A DNA stretch of 64,000 nucleotides, from assembly GCF_000719865.1 (NCBI RefSeq), contig NZ_JOID01000016.1, positions 248,001 through 312,000 of the forward strand, written 5' to 3'. The translations under genes were made by a program, and so were the position numbers. Below the pieces are notes generated by a model, which worked only from the letters and a program-made list of their open reading frames with translations, was not told the DNA's origin and did no database searches. Below, piece after piece: positions 32,912 to 42,009 of the stretch (position 1 is its first letter; each line of letters begins with the position of its first letter). The DNA is from Streptomyces albus subsp. albus. GTDB taxonomy: Bacteria; Actinomycetota; Actinomycetes; Streptomycetales; Streptomycetaceae.

Positions 32912-34917
32912 CCGCGCAGCAGACCCCGGCCCGCCGCTCCCCCGCGCCGCTGCCCGGCCCGGCCGGGCGGATGATGGGCGGACCGGTCGAGCGCTCCATG
33001 GACTTCAAGGGCTCCGGACGGCGGCTGCTCGGCCGGCTGCGCCCCGACCGGGCGGTGCTGTACGGCGTGCTGGCGATGAGCGCGGTCTCCATCACGCTCT
33101 CCGTGATCGGGCCGCTCTGGCTGGGCCGGGCCACCGACCTGGTGTTCGCCGGGGTCGTCGGCCGGCAGACCCCGGAGGGCGCCGCCAAGGACGAGGTGGT
33201 GGAGAGCGCGCGCCGCGCGGGCGACGACAACATCGCCGACATGCTCTCCGCGATGGACTTCACCCCCGGGCAGGGCATCGACTTCGGCGCGGTGGGCGCC
33301 GTCCTGCTGACCGCCCTGGCGATCTACGGGGCCGCCGGTCTCTTCATGCTCGTCCAGGGCCGGCTGGCCGCCCTCGCCATCAACCGCACGGTCTACCGGC
33401 TGCGGGAGGACGTGCGGGCGAAGCTGTCCCGGCTGCCGCTGGCGTACTTCGACCGGCAGCCGCGCGGCGAGGTGCTGAGCCGGGCCACCAACGACATCGA
33501 CAACATCGCGCAGACGCTCCAGCAGACCATGAGCCAGCTCCTCAACTCGCTGCTGACGGTGGTCGGGGTGCTGGTGATGATGTTCTGGGTGTCGCCCCTG
33601 CTGGCGCTGGTCGCGCTGGTCACCGTGCCGGTGTCCGTGGTGGTCGCGACGGCCGTCGGCAAGCGGGCCCAGCCGCAGTTCGTGGCGCAGTGGAAGACGA
33701 CCGGGCAGCTCAACGCGCACATCGAGGAGATGTACACCGGGCACGCCCTGGTGAAGGTCTTCGGGCGGCAGCGGGAGTCGGCGGAGGCGTTCCGCGAGCA
33801 GAACGAGGCGCTGTACCGCTCCGGGTTCCGGGCGCAGTTCATCAGCGGGATCATCCAGCCCGCGATGATGTTCATCGGCAATCTGAGCTATGTGCTGGTG
33901 GCGGTCGTCGGCGGGCTGCGGGTGGCGTCGGGCGCGCTGTCGCTCGGCGACGTGCAGGCGTTCATCCAGTACTCGCGGCAGTTCAGCCAGCCGCTGACGC
34001 AGGTGGCGAGCATGGCCAATCTGCTGCAGTCCGGGGTCGCCTCGGCCGAACGCGTCTTCGGGCTGCTGGACGAGGAGGAGCAGCGGCCGGACGGGCCGTC
34101 GCCGTCCCCCTCCTCGTCCCCGTCCTCGTCCCCAGCGGGTCCCGGGCGGCCCGCGGGCCGCGGCGGCCGGGTCGCCCTGGAGCACGTCTCGTTCCGCTAC
34201 CAGCCGGAGAAGCCGCTCATCGAGGATCTGTCGGTGGCCGTGGAGCCCGGCCAGACCGTGGCGATCGTCGGCCCGACCGGTGCCGGCAAAACCACCCTGG
34301 TCAATCTGCTGATGCGCTTCTACGAGGTGACGGGCGGCCGGATCACCCTGGACGGCACGGACATCGCCGCGCTGCCGCGCGAGGAGCTGCGCTCACGGAT
34401 CGGCATGGTCCTCCAGGACACCTGGCTGTTCGGCGGCACCATCGCGGAGAACATCGCCTACGGGGCGGCCGATCCGGGGGCGGTGAGCCGGGAGCGGATC
34501 GAGGAGGCGGCGCGGGCCGCGCACGCGGACCGCTTCGTCCGCACGCTGCCCGACGGCTACGACACCGTGATCGACGACGACGGCACGGGCGTCAGCGCGG
34601 GCGAGAAGCAGCTCCTGACCATCGCACGGGCGTTCCTCTCCGATCCGGTGATCCTGGTGCTGGACGAGGCGACGAGCTCCGTCGACACCCGCACCGAGGT
34701 GCTGATCCAGCACGCCATGGCGGGGCTCAGCGCGGGGCGGACCAGCTTCGTCATCGCGCACCGGCTGTCCACGATCCGCGACGCCGACGTCATCCTCGTC
34801 ATGGAGTCGGGTGCGATCGTCGAACAGGGCACGCACGAGAGCCTGCTGGCGGCGGGCGGCGCCTACGCGCGGCTGTACGCGGCGCAGTTCGCGGAGGCGG
34901 TCGCGGAGGTGGACTGA
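32908..34917 (+). CDS. ABC exporter half-transporter, catalytic-site subunit
   Basis: A 669-residue partner of the previous protein. It has a ~60-residue N-terminal extension, six membrane helices, a Ser/Pro-rich linker (PSPSPSSSPSSSPAGPGRP near residue 395) and an ATPase domain. Walker A is VGPTGAGKTTLV and Walker B ILVLDEATSSVD, with the catalytic Glu present. The signature is GVSAGEKQLLTIARAF, the altered form found in the catalytic-Glu subunit of heterodimers. Combined with the first subunit, one consensus and one degenerate ATP site result. It starts at GTG overlapping the upstream stop, so the two are made in equal amounts. Confidence 0.93.
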   Translation: MTAQQTPARRSPAPLPGPAGRMMGGPVERSMDFKGSGRRLLGRLRPDRAVLYGVLAMSAVSITLSVIGPLWLGRATDLVFAGVVGRQTPEGAAKDEVVESARRAGDDNIADMLSAMDFTPGQGIDFGAVGAVLLTALAIYGAAGLFMLVQGRLAALAINRTVYRLREDVRAKLSRLPLAYFDRQPRGEVLSRATNDIDNIAQTLQQTMSQLLNSLLTVVGVLVMMFWVSPLLALVALVTVPVSVVVATAVGKRAQPQFVAQWKTTGQLNAHIEEMYTGHALVKVFGRQRESAEAFREQNEALYRSGFRAQFISGIIQPAMMFIGNLSYVLVAVVGGLRVASGALSLGDVQAFIQYSRQFSQPLTQVASMANLLQSGVASAERVFGLLDEEEQRPDGPSPSPSSSPSSSPAGPGRPAGRGGRVALEHVSFRYQPEKPLIEDLSVAVEPGQTVAIVGPTGAGKTTLVNLLMRFYEVTGGRITLDGTDIAALPREELRSRIGMVLQDTWLFGGTIAENIAYGAADPGAVSRERIEEAARAAHADRFVRTLPDGYDTVIDDDGTGVSAGEKQLLTIARAFLSDPVILVLDEATSSVDTRTEVLIQHAMAGLSAGRTSFVIAHRLSTIRDADVILVMESGAIVEQGTHESLLAAGGAYARLYAAQFAEAVAEVD

Positions 34918-35044
34918 GGGCGGGACGGGGTCCGGGCCGGGTTCCGGGGGCGCGGGCGGGCGCCGTGCGCGGCTCCGCCTGCCCCGGTCCGGATTGCCCC
35001 TCCCGCCTGCCCCGTCCCGGCCGTCCGATCCGGCCCCGGTTTCC

Positions 35045-36616
35045 TCACCCGCCGTCGCCGTCCAGGAACGGCGTGGTCGTGAAGGCCGTCATGTTCCCGG
35101 GGCCGGTCCCCCGAGTGATCCACCAGTGCGTGGGGTCCTCGCCGTAGAAGCGGAAGAGGCTGTGGGCCGCCCAGTTCAGGACGAGTTCGTCCCGGCCGTC
35201 GCCGTCGAAGTCGGCGGCACCGTACGGGCGTGCCGCCCGCTGCCCGGCCGGCACCTTGCGGCTCTTCCCGGCCTTGCCGCTCTTGCCGTCCTTGCCGCCC
35301 TTCGCGGCCGGCTCACCCGGCACCCGGGCGGGGCCGAGGCGCAGCACCTCCGTGCGCCGCTCGTCGCCGCCGTCCCCGCCGCCCTCGCCGTCGGGCAGGT
35401 CGATCAGCAGGGCCCCGTCGTCGGTGGCGACCAGCAGCGCGTCCCGGCCGTCGCCGTCCGGGTCGGCCGCGCTGTAGCCGCCCGGCCCGTACGGTTTCCG
35501 GGTCTCCGGGAGTTTCACGGTGCGCGGAGGGCTGCCGGTGCCGGGGTAGACCCCGAGGGAGGCGTGCACCTCGGGTGCCTCGGTGCGGTAACCGGGCTCG
35601 TCGTTGCGGCTGCCGTCGTCGCCGATGGCCAGATCGCGGAGGCCGTCCCCGTCGAAGTCGCCGAAGGCCACCGCGTTGCCCTTGCGCACTTCCCTGCCGG
35701 AGGCGGCCGGGCCGCTGCCCCGGCGCGCCGCGTAGAAGAGACCGCCGGTCTGCTCGCCGTCACTGCCCCGGTGCACCAGCAGACCGGTGGCGCGGGGCTT
35801 GCCCGTGGGGTCGATGTCGTCCGCGATCAGCCGGCGCGCGTCCCGGGTGCCCGGACGGGTGTCGGTGCGCGCCGGGACGCCGGAGCGGGAGAAGGGGCCG
35901 TAGAGGAGGACCACCGCCGTGCCGTCCTGCCGCAGCGCCGCGAGGTCGTGGTGGCCGTCGCCGTCGAAGTCGCCGCGCACCGCCGCGTCGAGACCGCCGG
36001 CGCCCGCGTTCCCCGCCGGGCGGACGGTGGTCGGCGGGGTGCCGTCGCGCGGACCGGCCGGCCCCGCCGGTCCGCCCCAGCTCACCGCAAGGGCGGAGCG
36101 CTGGGCGTGGCCGCCGGTGTCCCGCTGTGCCTCCTCCCACGTCAGGGGCTCGCCGTACCGGGTGACGAAGTCGGGGTAGCCGTCGCCGTCCAGGTCGGCG
36201 GTGGTGACCTGGGCCGGGCCGATCTCGTTCAGGGGCGCCCGCTCCGGTTCCGCCGGGGGCGGCACCAGGCTCGCGCGGTCGTGGACGGTCCGCGTGGCGG
36301 GGTCCGGGCCCTCGGCCGAGCCGAAGACGACGGCCAGCCGGCGCGGTGTCCGCTCCCCTGGCCCCTCGCCGCCCACCGGGATGAGCAGGTCGCGGTGGCC
36401 GTCGCCGTTGATGTCGTCCGGGTCCTCGGAGCCCTTGCCCTCGGCGGGCGGGCGGGAGGCGGTGGGAGTGGCCACCGGGTCCCCCTTCTCCCCCGCGCCG
36501 CCGGAGGAACCCCCCGACGGGCGCGCCGGCTCGGCGGTCCCCCCACCGCAGGCCACGAGCGATATCAGGACGGCGCCGGCCACGAGGGCGCAAGCAGGGG
36601 TGTTTCCGCGTCTCAT
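35045..36616 (-). CDS. FG-GAP/VCBS-repeat lipoprotein
   Basis: A 523-residue exported protein. The signal peptide ends in a lipobox (LISLVAC, Cys23), followed by a Ser/Gly/Pro linker. The body carries at least six calcium-loop repeats of the form DxDGDG: DINGDGHRDL, DLDGDGYPDF, DFDGDGHHDL, DFDGDGLRDL, DPDGDGRDAL and DFDGDGRDEL. This predicts a beta-propeller stabilised by calcium, as in integrin-like FG-GAP domains, probably for binding at the cell surface. The start at 36616 has GTGAGGTC before it; a GTG at 36634 is less likely. It converges on the exporter genes. Ligand unknown. Confidence 0.88.
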   Translation of the reverse strand: MRRGNTPACALVAGAVLISLVACGGGTAEPARPSGGSSGGAGEKGDPVATPTASRPPAEGKGSEDPDDINGDGHRDLLIPVGGEGPGERTPRRLAVVFGSAEGPDPATRTVHDRASLVPPPAEPERAPLNEIGPAQVTTADLDGDGYPDFVTRYGEPLTWEEAQRDTGGHAQRSALAVSWGGPAGPAGPRDGTPPTTVRPAGNAGAGGLDAAVRGDFDGDGHHDLAALRQDGTAVVLLYGPFSRSGVPARTDTRPGTRDARRLIADDIDPTGKPRATGLLVHRGSDGEQTGGLFYAARRGSGPAASGREVRKGNAVAFGDFDGDGLRDLAIGDDGSRNDEPGYRTEAPEVHASLGVYPGTGSPPRTVKLPETRKPYGPGGYSAADPDGDGRDALLVATDDGALLIDLPDGEGGGDGGDERRTEVLRLGPARVPGEPAAKGGKDGKSGKAGKSRKVPAGQRAARPYGAADFDGDGRDELVLNWAAHSLFRFYGEDPTHWWITRGTGPGNMTAFTTTPFLDGDGG

Positions 36617-36759
36617 GACCTCACCCCACACCACCGCTGCCCGCGGGCCAAGGGCGGCGGCGGGTTGTTGCGGAGTCGTTGACCACCGGCGCCGGGCGGG
36701 GGGCCGCGGGGGAGGCGGCGCGGCGCGGCAGGCCGGCCGGGCGGGCGGGCTGCCGGGGC

Positions 36760-37998
36760 TCAGTCGAGGTAGCCGCGGAGCTGGTCGGCGAAGTTGTGCT
36801 CGCGGAGTCTGCCGAGGGTCTTGGACTCGATCTGCCGGATGCGCTCCCGGGTCACGCCGAAGATCTGCCCGATCTCCTCGAGCGTGCGCGGCCGGCCGTC
36901 CACCAGTCCGTAGCGCAACTGGACGACCCTGCGCTCCCGTTCGCCGAGGGTGGAGAGCACGTGGTCGAGGTGTTCACGGAGCAGCAGGAAGGCGGCGGAC
37001 TCGACGGGGGACGCGGCGTCGCCGTCCTCGATGAGGTCGCCGAAGGCCACGTCGTCCTCCTCGCCGACCGGCGCGTGCAGGGAGACCGGCTCCTGGGCGA
37101 GGCGGAGCACCTCGTCCACGCGCTCCGGGGTGAGGCCGAGATGGGCGGCGATCTCTTCGGCCGACGGCTCGTAACCGCGCTCCTGGAGGACCCGGCGCTG
37201 GATCCGGATGACGCGGTTGATCAGCTCGACGACGTGGACGGGGACCCGGATGGTGCGCGCCTGGTCGGCGAGCGCCCGCGACATGGCCTGCCGTATCCAC
37301 CAGGTGGCGTAGGTGGAGAACTTGTACCCGCGGGCGTAGTCGAACTTCTCGACGGCGCGGATGAGGCCGAGGTTGCCCTCCTGGACGAGGTCGAGCATGG
37401 TCAGCCCGCGCCCGACGTAGCGTTTGGCGACGGAGACGACGAGCCGCAGATTGGCCTCGATCAGCCGGCGTTTCGCCATCCGGCCGAGCACCACGAGCTG
37501 GTCCAGTTCGCCGGCCAGCCGGGAGTCGAGGTCGGGGAACCGGCTCAGCTTGTCCTCGGCGAAGAGGCCGGCCTCCACGCGGGTCGCGAGTTCGACCTCC
37601 TCGGCGGCCGAGAGGAGCGGGATCCGGCCGATCTCGCGCAGATACTGGCGGAAGAGGTCGGAGGAGGGGCCGGAGAGGTCGGAGGAGGAGCCGGAACGGG
37701 CGGCGCCCTCCGCCTGCCGGGCGAGACGGGGCGGGGGCCCGGCGTCCGGGACGGCGTCCGGGACGGCGGGGTCGCCGGGCCGGATGCCCTCGGGTCCGGC
37801 CGGGCTCTCCGGCGCGGTGCCGCCGGGCGGCGCGTCGCCGGGCGGGGCCTCGCCCGGCGGGGGTTCGGAGTCCTCGGCCGCGGCGGCGGAGCCGGCGGAG
37901 TCACCGTTCGGCGTGCCGTCCGCCGCCCCCGGATGGTGCGGCGGGACGGTCAGCGGCGGCACGGCCGCCGCCGTGCCGCTGAGGGTACGGGTCTGCAC
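36760..37998 (-). CDS. hrdA: Principal-like RNA polymerase sigma factor (group 2, HrdA type)
   Basis: A 412-residue sigma-70 factor. The first ~100 residues are Pro/Gly/Ala-rich and unconserved. Region 1.2 is [21 protein letters not shown]. Region 2 has [20 protein letters not shown] and [20 protein letters not shown]. Region 4 has [20 protein letters not shown], ending LRGYLD. It lacks the long region 1.1 of HrdB, so it is a group 2 factor. HrdA rather than HrdC or HrdD is proposed because, from memory, S. coelicolor hrdA lies near dnaG as here. The GTG start at 37998 has GGAGG seven bases upstream. A 21-bp tandem duplication (37654-37695) doubles a SSDLSGP-like heptapeptide just before region 1.2. 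Confidence 0.88.
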   Translation of the reverse strand: MQTRTLSGTAAAVPPLTVPPHHPGAADGTPNGDSAGSAAAAEDSEPPPGEAPPGDAPPGGTAPESPAGPEGIRPGDPAVPDAVPDAGPPPRLARQAEGAARSGSSSDLSGPSSDLFRQYLREIGRIPLLSAAEEVELATRVEAGLFAEDKLSRFPDLDSRLAGELDQLVVLGRMAKRRLIEANLRLVVSVAKRYVGRGLTMLDLVQEGNLGLIRAVEKFDYARGYKFSTYATWWIRQAMSRALADQARTIRVPVHVVELINRVIRIQRRVLQERGYEPSAEEIAAHLGLTPERVDEVLRLAQEPVSLHAPVGEEDDVAFGDLIEDGDAASPVESAAFLLLREHLDHVLSTLGERERRVVQLRYGLVDGRPRTLEEIGQIFGVTRERIRQIESKTLGRLREHNFADQLRGYLD

Positions 37999-38410
37999 GG
38001 GACGGCCTCCAGGAGGATCGCTGCCGGATCGGGGCGGCAGGCGACGGCGGAACGGCCGCGGCCCAGCCGCCGGCCGTCCCGAACGCCGGGAGCGGATGCG
38101 CGGGGGGACCCGGGAACCGGTCGACCGGACCCGCCGCGCTCCGAGGAATCGGGCACCGCACACCAGTGTGAGGCACCGCACATGCCCGGTACGAGGGTGC
38201 TGCGCCCACTTTCTGGACGGGGCCGTCACGCTTCGCCACCCCGTCGCCACCGAACGTGCGACCGCCCCGGTCCGTTCCGGCATGGAGCCCTCCCCTCCGG
38301 GTAGTCGCGCTGCCGAAAGGGCATCAGGCGGCCCTCTGCCGCGCCATCGGCGCTCGCGCCACGGGCGGACGCGCGAGGGCGCCCCGCGGACAGCACAGGG
38401 AGGCTCAACG
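37999..38410. other. Divergent promoter region between hrdA and a lipoprotein gene
   Basis: 412 bases. It contains a short direct repeat (GGCACCGCACA near 38152 and 38172) in a slightly AT-richer patch (38150-38240), likely the promoter area of hrdA. I do not see a clean -10/-35 pair. No gene is supported. Confidence 0.4.
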
Positions 38411-39331
38411 ATGCGTACGGGCAAGCGCGTTCGGATCATGGCGGTCGCGGCCGGCGGGCTGCTGGTCACCGGAGTTCTGGCCGGCTGCGGCCCGGAGGAC
38501 GGGGCGGCGGGCGGCGACGGCTCGCCGGGAGCGGCGCGAACGGACGGGGACGGCGACCGGAAGAGCGGTGGTGACGGGAAGGGCGGCACGGACGGCGACG
38601 GCGGCACGGTCGCGGCCGCCTACCAGAAGACGGCGGAGGCGCGGACCGCCGAGATCACCCTGATCACCGAGGTCGAGACCGGGGAGGAGGACGCCGTCCT
38701 CCGCGGCTCCGGCGTCATCGACCTGAAGCGGGGCACCAGCGACATGGTCCTGAAGGCTCCCGGCACGCGGATCGAGCAGCGCACCGTGGACGGCGTCGTC
38801 TACCAGAAGCGGCCCGCCGGGCAGCGGGAGCAACTCCCCGACGGCAAGACCTGGATGAGTTACGACCTCCGGAAGCTGGGCGCGCAGGCGGGCACCGGCG
38901 CCCAGATCGCCGACCCGGCCTCGACCCTCGCCTACGCCAAGGGCATCACCGAGAAGGACGTCGAGAAGATCGGTGAGGAGACCCTCGACGGCGTCTCGAC
39001 CACGCACTACGAGGTGGCCGTGGACGTGCGGTCGCTGGTGCGGAACAACGAGCTGATGGGCGAGGCGCTGGAGGACACGGTCGGCAGCACCCTGCCGCTG
39101 CACATCTGGCTGGACGACGAGGGACGGCTCCGCCAGCAGACGATGGAGCTCGACATCAACGCCTCCGGGGCGGGCGGGGAGCGGAGCGCGAGCCCCGACG
39201 AGGTCAGTGTCGCCACGACGCTGAAGCTGGGCGAGTTCGGCACGGAGGTGGACGTCGAGCCGCCGCCCGCCGCCGACACGGCCGACATGACCGACAAGGC
39301 CGTCCGGCAGGGCGGGCGGAACGGCGGATAG
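38411..39331 (+). CDS. Lipoprotein of the LppX/LprG-like (LolA-fold) type
   Basis: A 306-residue exported lipoprotein. The signal is [20 protein letters not shown] with lipobox VLAGC. A ~40-residue Gly/Asp/Lys linker is followed by a domain starting [20 protein letters not shown] that alternates strands ([42 protein letters not shown]). This is the pattern of actinobacterial LppX/LprG-related LolA-fold proteins, which carry lipids or sense envelope state. GGGAGG lies nine bases before the ATG. It is divergent from hrdA. Ligand and target unknown. Confidence 0.82.
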   Translation: MRTGKRVRIMAVAAGGLLVTGVLAGCGPEDGAAGGDGSPGAARTDGDGDRKSGGDGKGGTDGDGGTVAAAYQKTAEARTAEITLITEVETGEEDAVLRGSGVIDLKRGTSDMVLKAPGTRIEQRTVDGVVYQKRPAGQREQLPDGKTWMSYDLRKLGAQAGTGAQIADPASTLAYAKGITEKDVEKIGEETLDGVSTTHYEVAVDVRSLVRNNELMGEALEDTVGSTLPLHIWLDDEGRLRQQTMELDINASGAGGERSASPDEVSVATTLKLGEFGTEVDVEPPPAADTADMTDKAVRQGGRNGG

Positions 39332-39358
39332 GCGGCCGGACTGACACCCGGCCCGGAT

Positions 39359-39423
39359 GCGGCGGCGCCGCGGTTCACAGCGCGGCGGCGCGGTTCACAG
39401 CGCGGCGGCGCCGCGGTTCCGCA
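39359..39423. repeat. About 20-bp tandem repeat reiterating the 3' end of dnaG
   Basis: Three near-copies (39359-39380, 39381-39400, 39401-39423) share GCGGCGGCG...CGGTTC. The third is inside dnaG, the second contains its stop (39395-39397), and the first repeats the stop trinucleotide at 39375-39377. Confidence 0.8.
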
Positions 39424-41323
39424 GATCCTGCCGGTACTGCTCCAGCACCCACAGCTCCTCCTGCAGGGAGGCGTACGCCGACATGTCGCCGCCGGCCTCG
39501 CAGCGGCGCATCGAGCCCTGGATCTGCCCGATCCGCCGGTCCACGGCGGCCAGCCGCACGGCGGCGAGCTGGGTGCCGGCGTAGAAGTCGTCCGGGTCCT
39601 TGCGGGTCAGCAGCGGCTCGACGGCCAGCTCCGTGATCAGCGAGCGCACGGTGTCGTCCGGCGCCGCCTCGCGGGCCCGGGTGAGGAAACCGGCGTCCGC
39701 GTCCGTGGTGCCGCCCGCCTCGGCGATGGCCTCGCGCACCGTGGCGTACGGGGCGGCGGTGAACTCGTCCGCTCCGTAGGCGTCGAACACGGGGGCGACC
39801 AAGTCGGGCCGCTGGAGCGCCAGCTTGAGCAGCTCGCGCTCCACGCGGTGCGCCGGGCTGCGCAGATCCAGCCGCGGGCCCCGCGGCGCCGCCGGGCGCT
39901 GCGGCTCCGGCTGCCGGCCCCGGCCCCCGCCCTGCGGACCGCGGCCCGGCGCGGCGCCCGACAGGGCCGGTTCCGGCGTGCCGCGCTCGTAGCTGCGCGC
40001 CAGGGCGTGCACGCGGCGGCGCACCGCCTCCTCCTCGGCCGGGGAGGTGAGGCCGACCATGCCGCCGAGCCGGGTGGCGTAGCGGTCGCGCAGGCTGCGG
40101 TCCTTGATCCGGGCCACCACGGGCACGCCCGCGTTGAGCGCGGCGACCTGGCCCTCCTCGGCGTCGAGGTGGTAGCCGGAGACGATCGAGCGGAGCGCGA
40201 AGGCGAACAGCGGGGTACGGGAGTCGATCAGGGAGCGCACGGCCTCGTCGCCCTGGGCGAGCCGCAGTTCGCAGGGGTCCATGCCGCCGGGGGTGATGGC
40301 GATGGAGGTCTCGGCGGCGAACTTCTGGTCGTCCTCGAAGGCGCGGAGGGCGGCCTTCTGGCCGGCCGCGTCACCGTCGAACGTGAAGACGACCTCGGCT
40401 CCCGAGTTGTCCATCAGCAGCCGGCGGAGGATCTTGATGTGCTCGCCGCCGAAGGAGGTGCCGCAGGTGGCGATGGCGGTGGTGACCCCGGCGAGGTGGC
40501 AGGCCATGACGTCGGTGTACCCCTCGACGACGACGGCCCGGCTGCCCTTGGCGATGTCCTTCTTGGCGAGGTCGATGCCGTAGAGGACCTGCGACTTGCG
40601 GTAGAGCGGGGTCTCCGGGGTGTTGAGGTACTTCGGGCCGTTGTCGTCCTCGCGGAGCTTGCGGGCGCCGAAGCCGATCACCTCGCCGGTGATGTCGCGG
40701 ATGGGCCACATCAGCCGGCCGCGGAACCGGTCGATGGGGCCGCGGCGGCCGTCCTGGGCGAGACCGGAGAGGATCAGCTCCTTGTCGGTGAAGCCCTTGC
40801 CGCGCAGGAAGCGGACGAGGTGGTCCCAGCCGGCCGGGGAGTAGCCGACGCCGAAGTGCTCGGCCGCGGCCTGGTCGAAGCCGCGCTCGGCGAGGAACTT
40901 CCGGCCGATCTCCGCCTCGGCGCCGCCGAGCTGCTCGGCGTAGTAGCGGGCGGCGGCCCGGTGCGCCTCGACCAGGCGGATCTTCTCGCCCTGCTGGCGG
41001 CCCGGGTTGTAGCCGCCCTCCTCGTAGCGCAGGGTGATGCCGGCCTGGGCGGCCAGCCGCTCGACGGCCTCCGAGAAGGAGAGGTGGTCGAGCTTCATCA
41101 CGAAGTCGAGGGTGTCCCCGCCCTCCTGGCAGCCGAAGCAGTAGTAGAGCCCCTTGCTGGGGCTGACCTGGAAGGACGGGCTCTTCTCGTCGTGGAAGGG
41201 GCAGAGGCCCTTGAGGTTGCCGCCGCCGGCGCTCCGCAACTGGAGGTACTCGGACACGACGGCGTCGATCGGGACCGCGTCCCGGACCGCCTTCACATCG
41301 TCGTCGTTGATCCTGCCTGCCAC
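39395..41323 (-). CDS. dnaG: DNA primase DnaG
   Basis: A 642-residue primase that makes RNA primers for DNA replication. The CHC2 zinc finger uses Cys41, His44, Cys62 and Cys65 (CPFHDEKSPSF and YYCFGCQEGGD). The catalytic core has FRGRLMWPIRDITGEVIGFG, and the Toprim motifs VVVEGYTDVMAC and VVFTFDGDAAGQKAA give the acidic metal site. A Gly/Pro/Gln-rich linker (~455-485) precedes the C-terminal helicase-binding domain (RVERELLKLALQRPDL). The GTG start has no ribosome-binding site; TAGACT (41336-41331) ends seven bases before it, so the message may be leaderless. Full length, single copy, core gene. Confidence 0.97.
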   Translation of the reverse strand: MAGRINDDDVKAVRDAVPIDAVVSEYLQLRSAGGGNLKGLCPFHDEKSPSFQVSPSKGLYYCFGCQEGGDTLDFVMKLDHLSFSEAVERLAAQAGITLRYEEGGYNPGRQQGEKIRLVEAHRAAARYYAEQLGGAEAEIGRKFLAERGFDQAAAEHFGVGYSPAGWDHLVRFLRGKGFTDKELILSGLAQDGRRGPIDRFRGRLMWPIRDITGEVIGFGARKLREDDNGPKYLNTPETPLYRKSQVLYGIDLAKKDIAKGSRAVVVEGYTDVMACHLAGVTTAIATCGTSFGGEHIKILRRLLMDNSGAEVVFTFDGDAAGQKAALRAFEDDQKFAAETSIAITPGGMDPCELRLAQGDEAVRSLIDSRTPLFAFALRSIVSGYHLDAEEGQVAALNAGVPVVARIKDRSLRDRYATRLGGMVGLTSPAEEEAVRRRVHALARSYERGTPEPALSGAAPGRGPQGGGRGRQPEPQRPAAPRGPRLDLRSPAHRVERELLKLALQRPDLVAPVFDAYGADEFTAAPYATVREAIAEAGGTTDADAGFLTRAREAAPDDTVRSLITELAVEPLLTRKDPDDFYAGTQLAAVRLAAVDRRIGQIQGSMRRCEAGGDMSAYASLQEELWVLEQYRQDLRNRGAAAL

Positions 41324-41441
41324 GCGGTGAAGTCTACGGTGGCCCTACGACACCTCGGACCGGCCGGTTCTCCGGCCGGTGGCAGGCCGGCGGCGCGCCC
41401 GGGCGGCGCTCCCGGGCGGTCCCGGTGATCCCGGGCAGCGG

Positions 41442-41915
41442 TCAGTCCTGGCCGGCTCCGACCGTTCTCGCCAGGACCACGTGCGGGCCCACGCCCTCGA
41501 TCTCGAACTCCTCACCGACGACCGTGAAGCCCTCGCGCTCGTAGAAGCCCCGCGCGCCGGTGCGGCCGTGGCACCAGACGACACCGGCCCCCCGCGAACG
41601 GGCCTCGGCGATCCCCGCCGCCAGCACGGCCCGGCCGAAGCCCCGGCCCCGGACCGACGGATCGCTGGCCATCCCGCGGAAGCGGTGGGCGGGCGCCCGG
41701 CTGCCGGACTCGGAGAAGGGCTCGGGGAAGGGCTCGGGGAAGAAGGTGACGCAGGCCCGTACCGCGCGGGTCTCGTCGTAGGCGGCGATGTGGAAGGTGC
41801 CGGGCGCCGAGTCCTCCGGGAACACCGCGGACTCCTCGGGGCGGCCGGGGCGGAGCACCTTCCACCGCAGCGCGAAGATCTCCGCCACGGGCACGACAGC
41901 TGTGGGTATCGCCAT
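41442..41915 (-). CDS. GNAT-family N-acetyltransferase
   Basis: A 157-residue acetyltransferase. The acetyl-CoA motif A is SDPSVRGRGFGRAVLAAGIA (R-G-x-G-F/G), followed by GARGFYEREGFTVVGEEFEI. The N-terminus ALRWKVLRPGRPEESA matches a group common in actinobacteria with unknown acceptor. A 15-bp DNA repeat produces FPEPFPEPFSE in a loop near residue 60. It lies 118 bp downstream of dnaG's upstream region in the same orientation. The substrate is unknown. Confidence 0.88.
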   Translation of the reverse strand: MAIPTAVVPVAEIFALRWKVLRPGRPEESAVFPEDSAPGTFHIAAYDETRAVRACVTFFPEPFPEPFSESGSRAPAHRFRGMASDPSVRGRGFGRAVLAAGIAEARSRGAGVVWCHGRTGARGFYEREGFTVVGEEFEIEGVGPHVVLARTVGAGQD

Positions 41916-42009
41916 GGGTGCGACGCTACTCCGGACCCGGGCGGCCGCTCCACCTGGCGCTTCCCCGGCCTCCGTCCCCTCGCCCGGCCGTCCGCGCGTC
42001 CCGTCCGGC

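Noticed and set aside
34918..35044. CGGGACGGGG/CCCCGTCCCG as a bidirectional terminator between the exporter and FG-GAP genes
   Set aside because: The arms are perfect but 79 bases apart, which is too long a loop for an efficient terminator.
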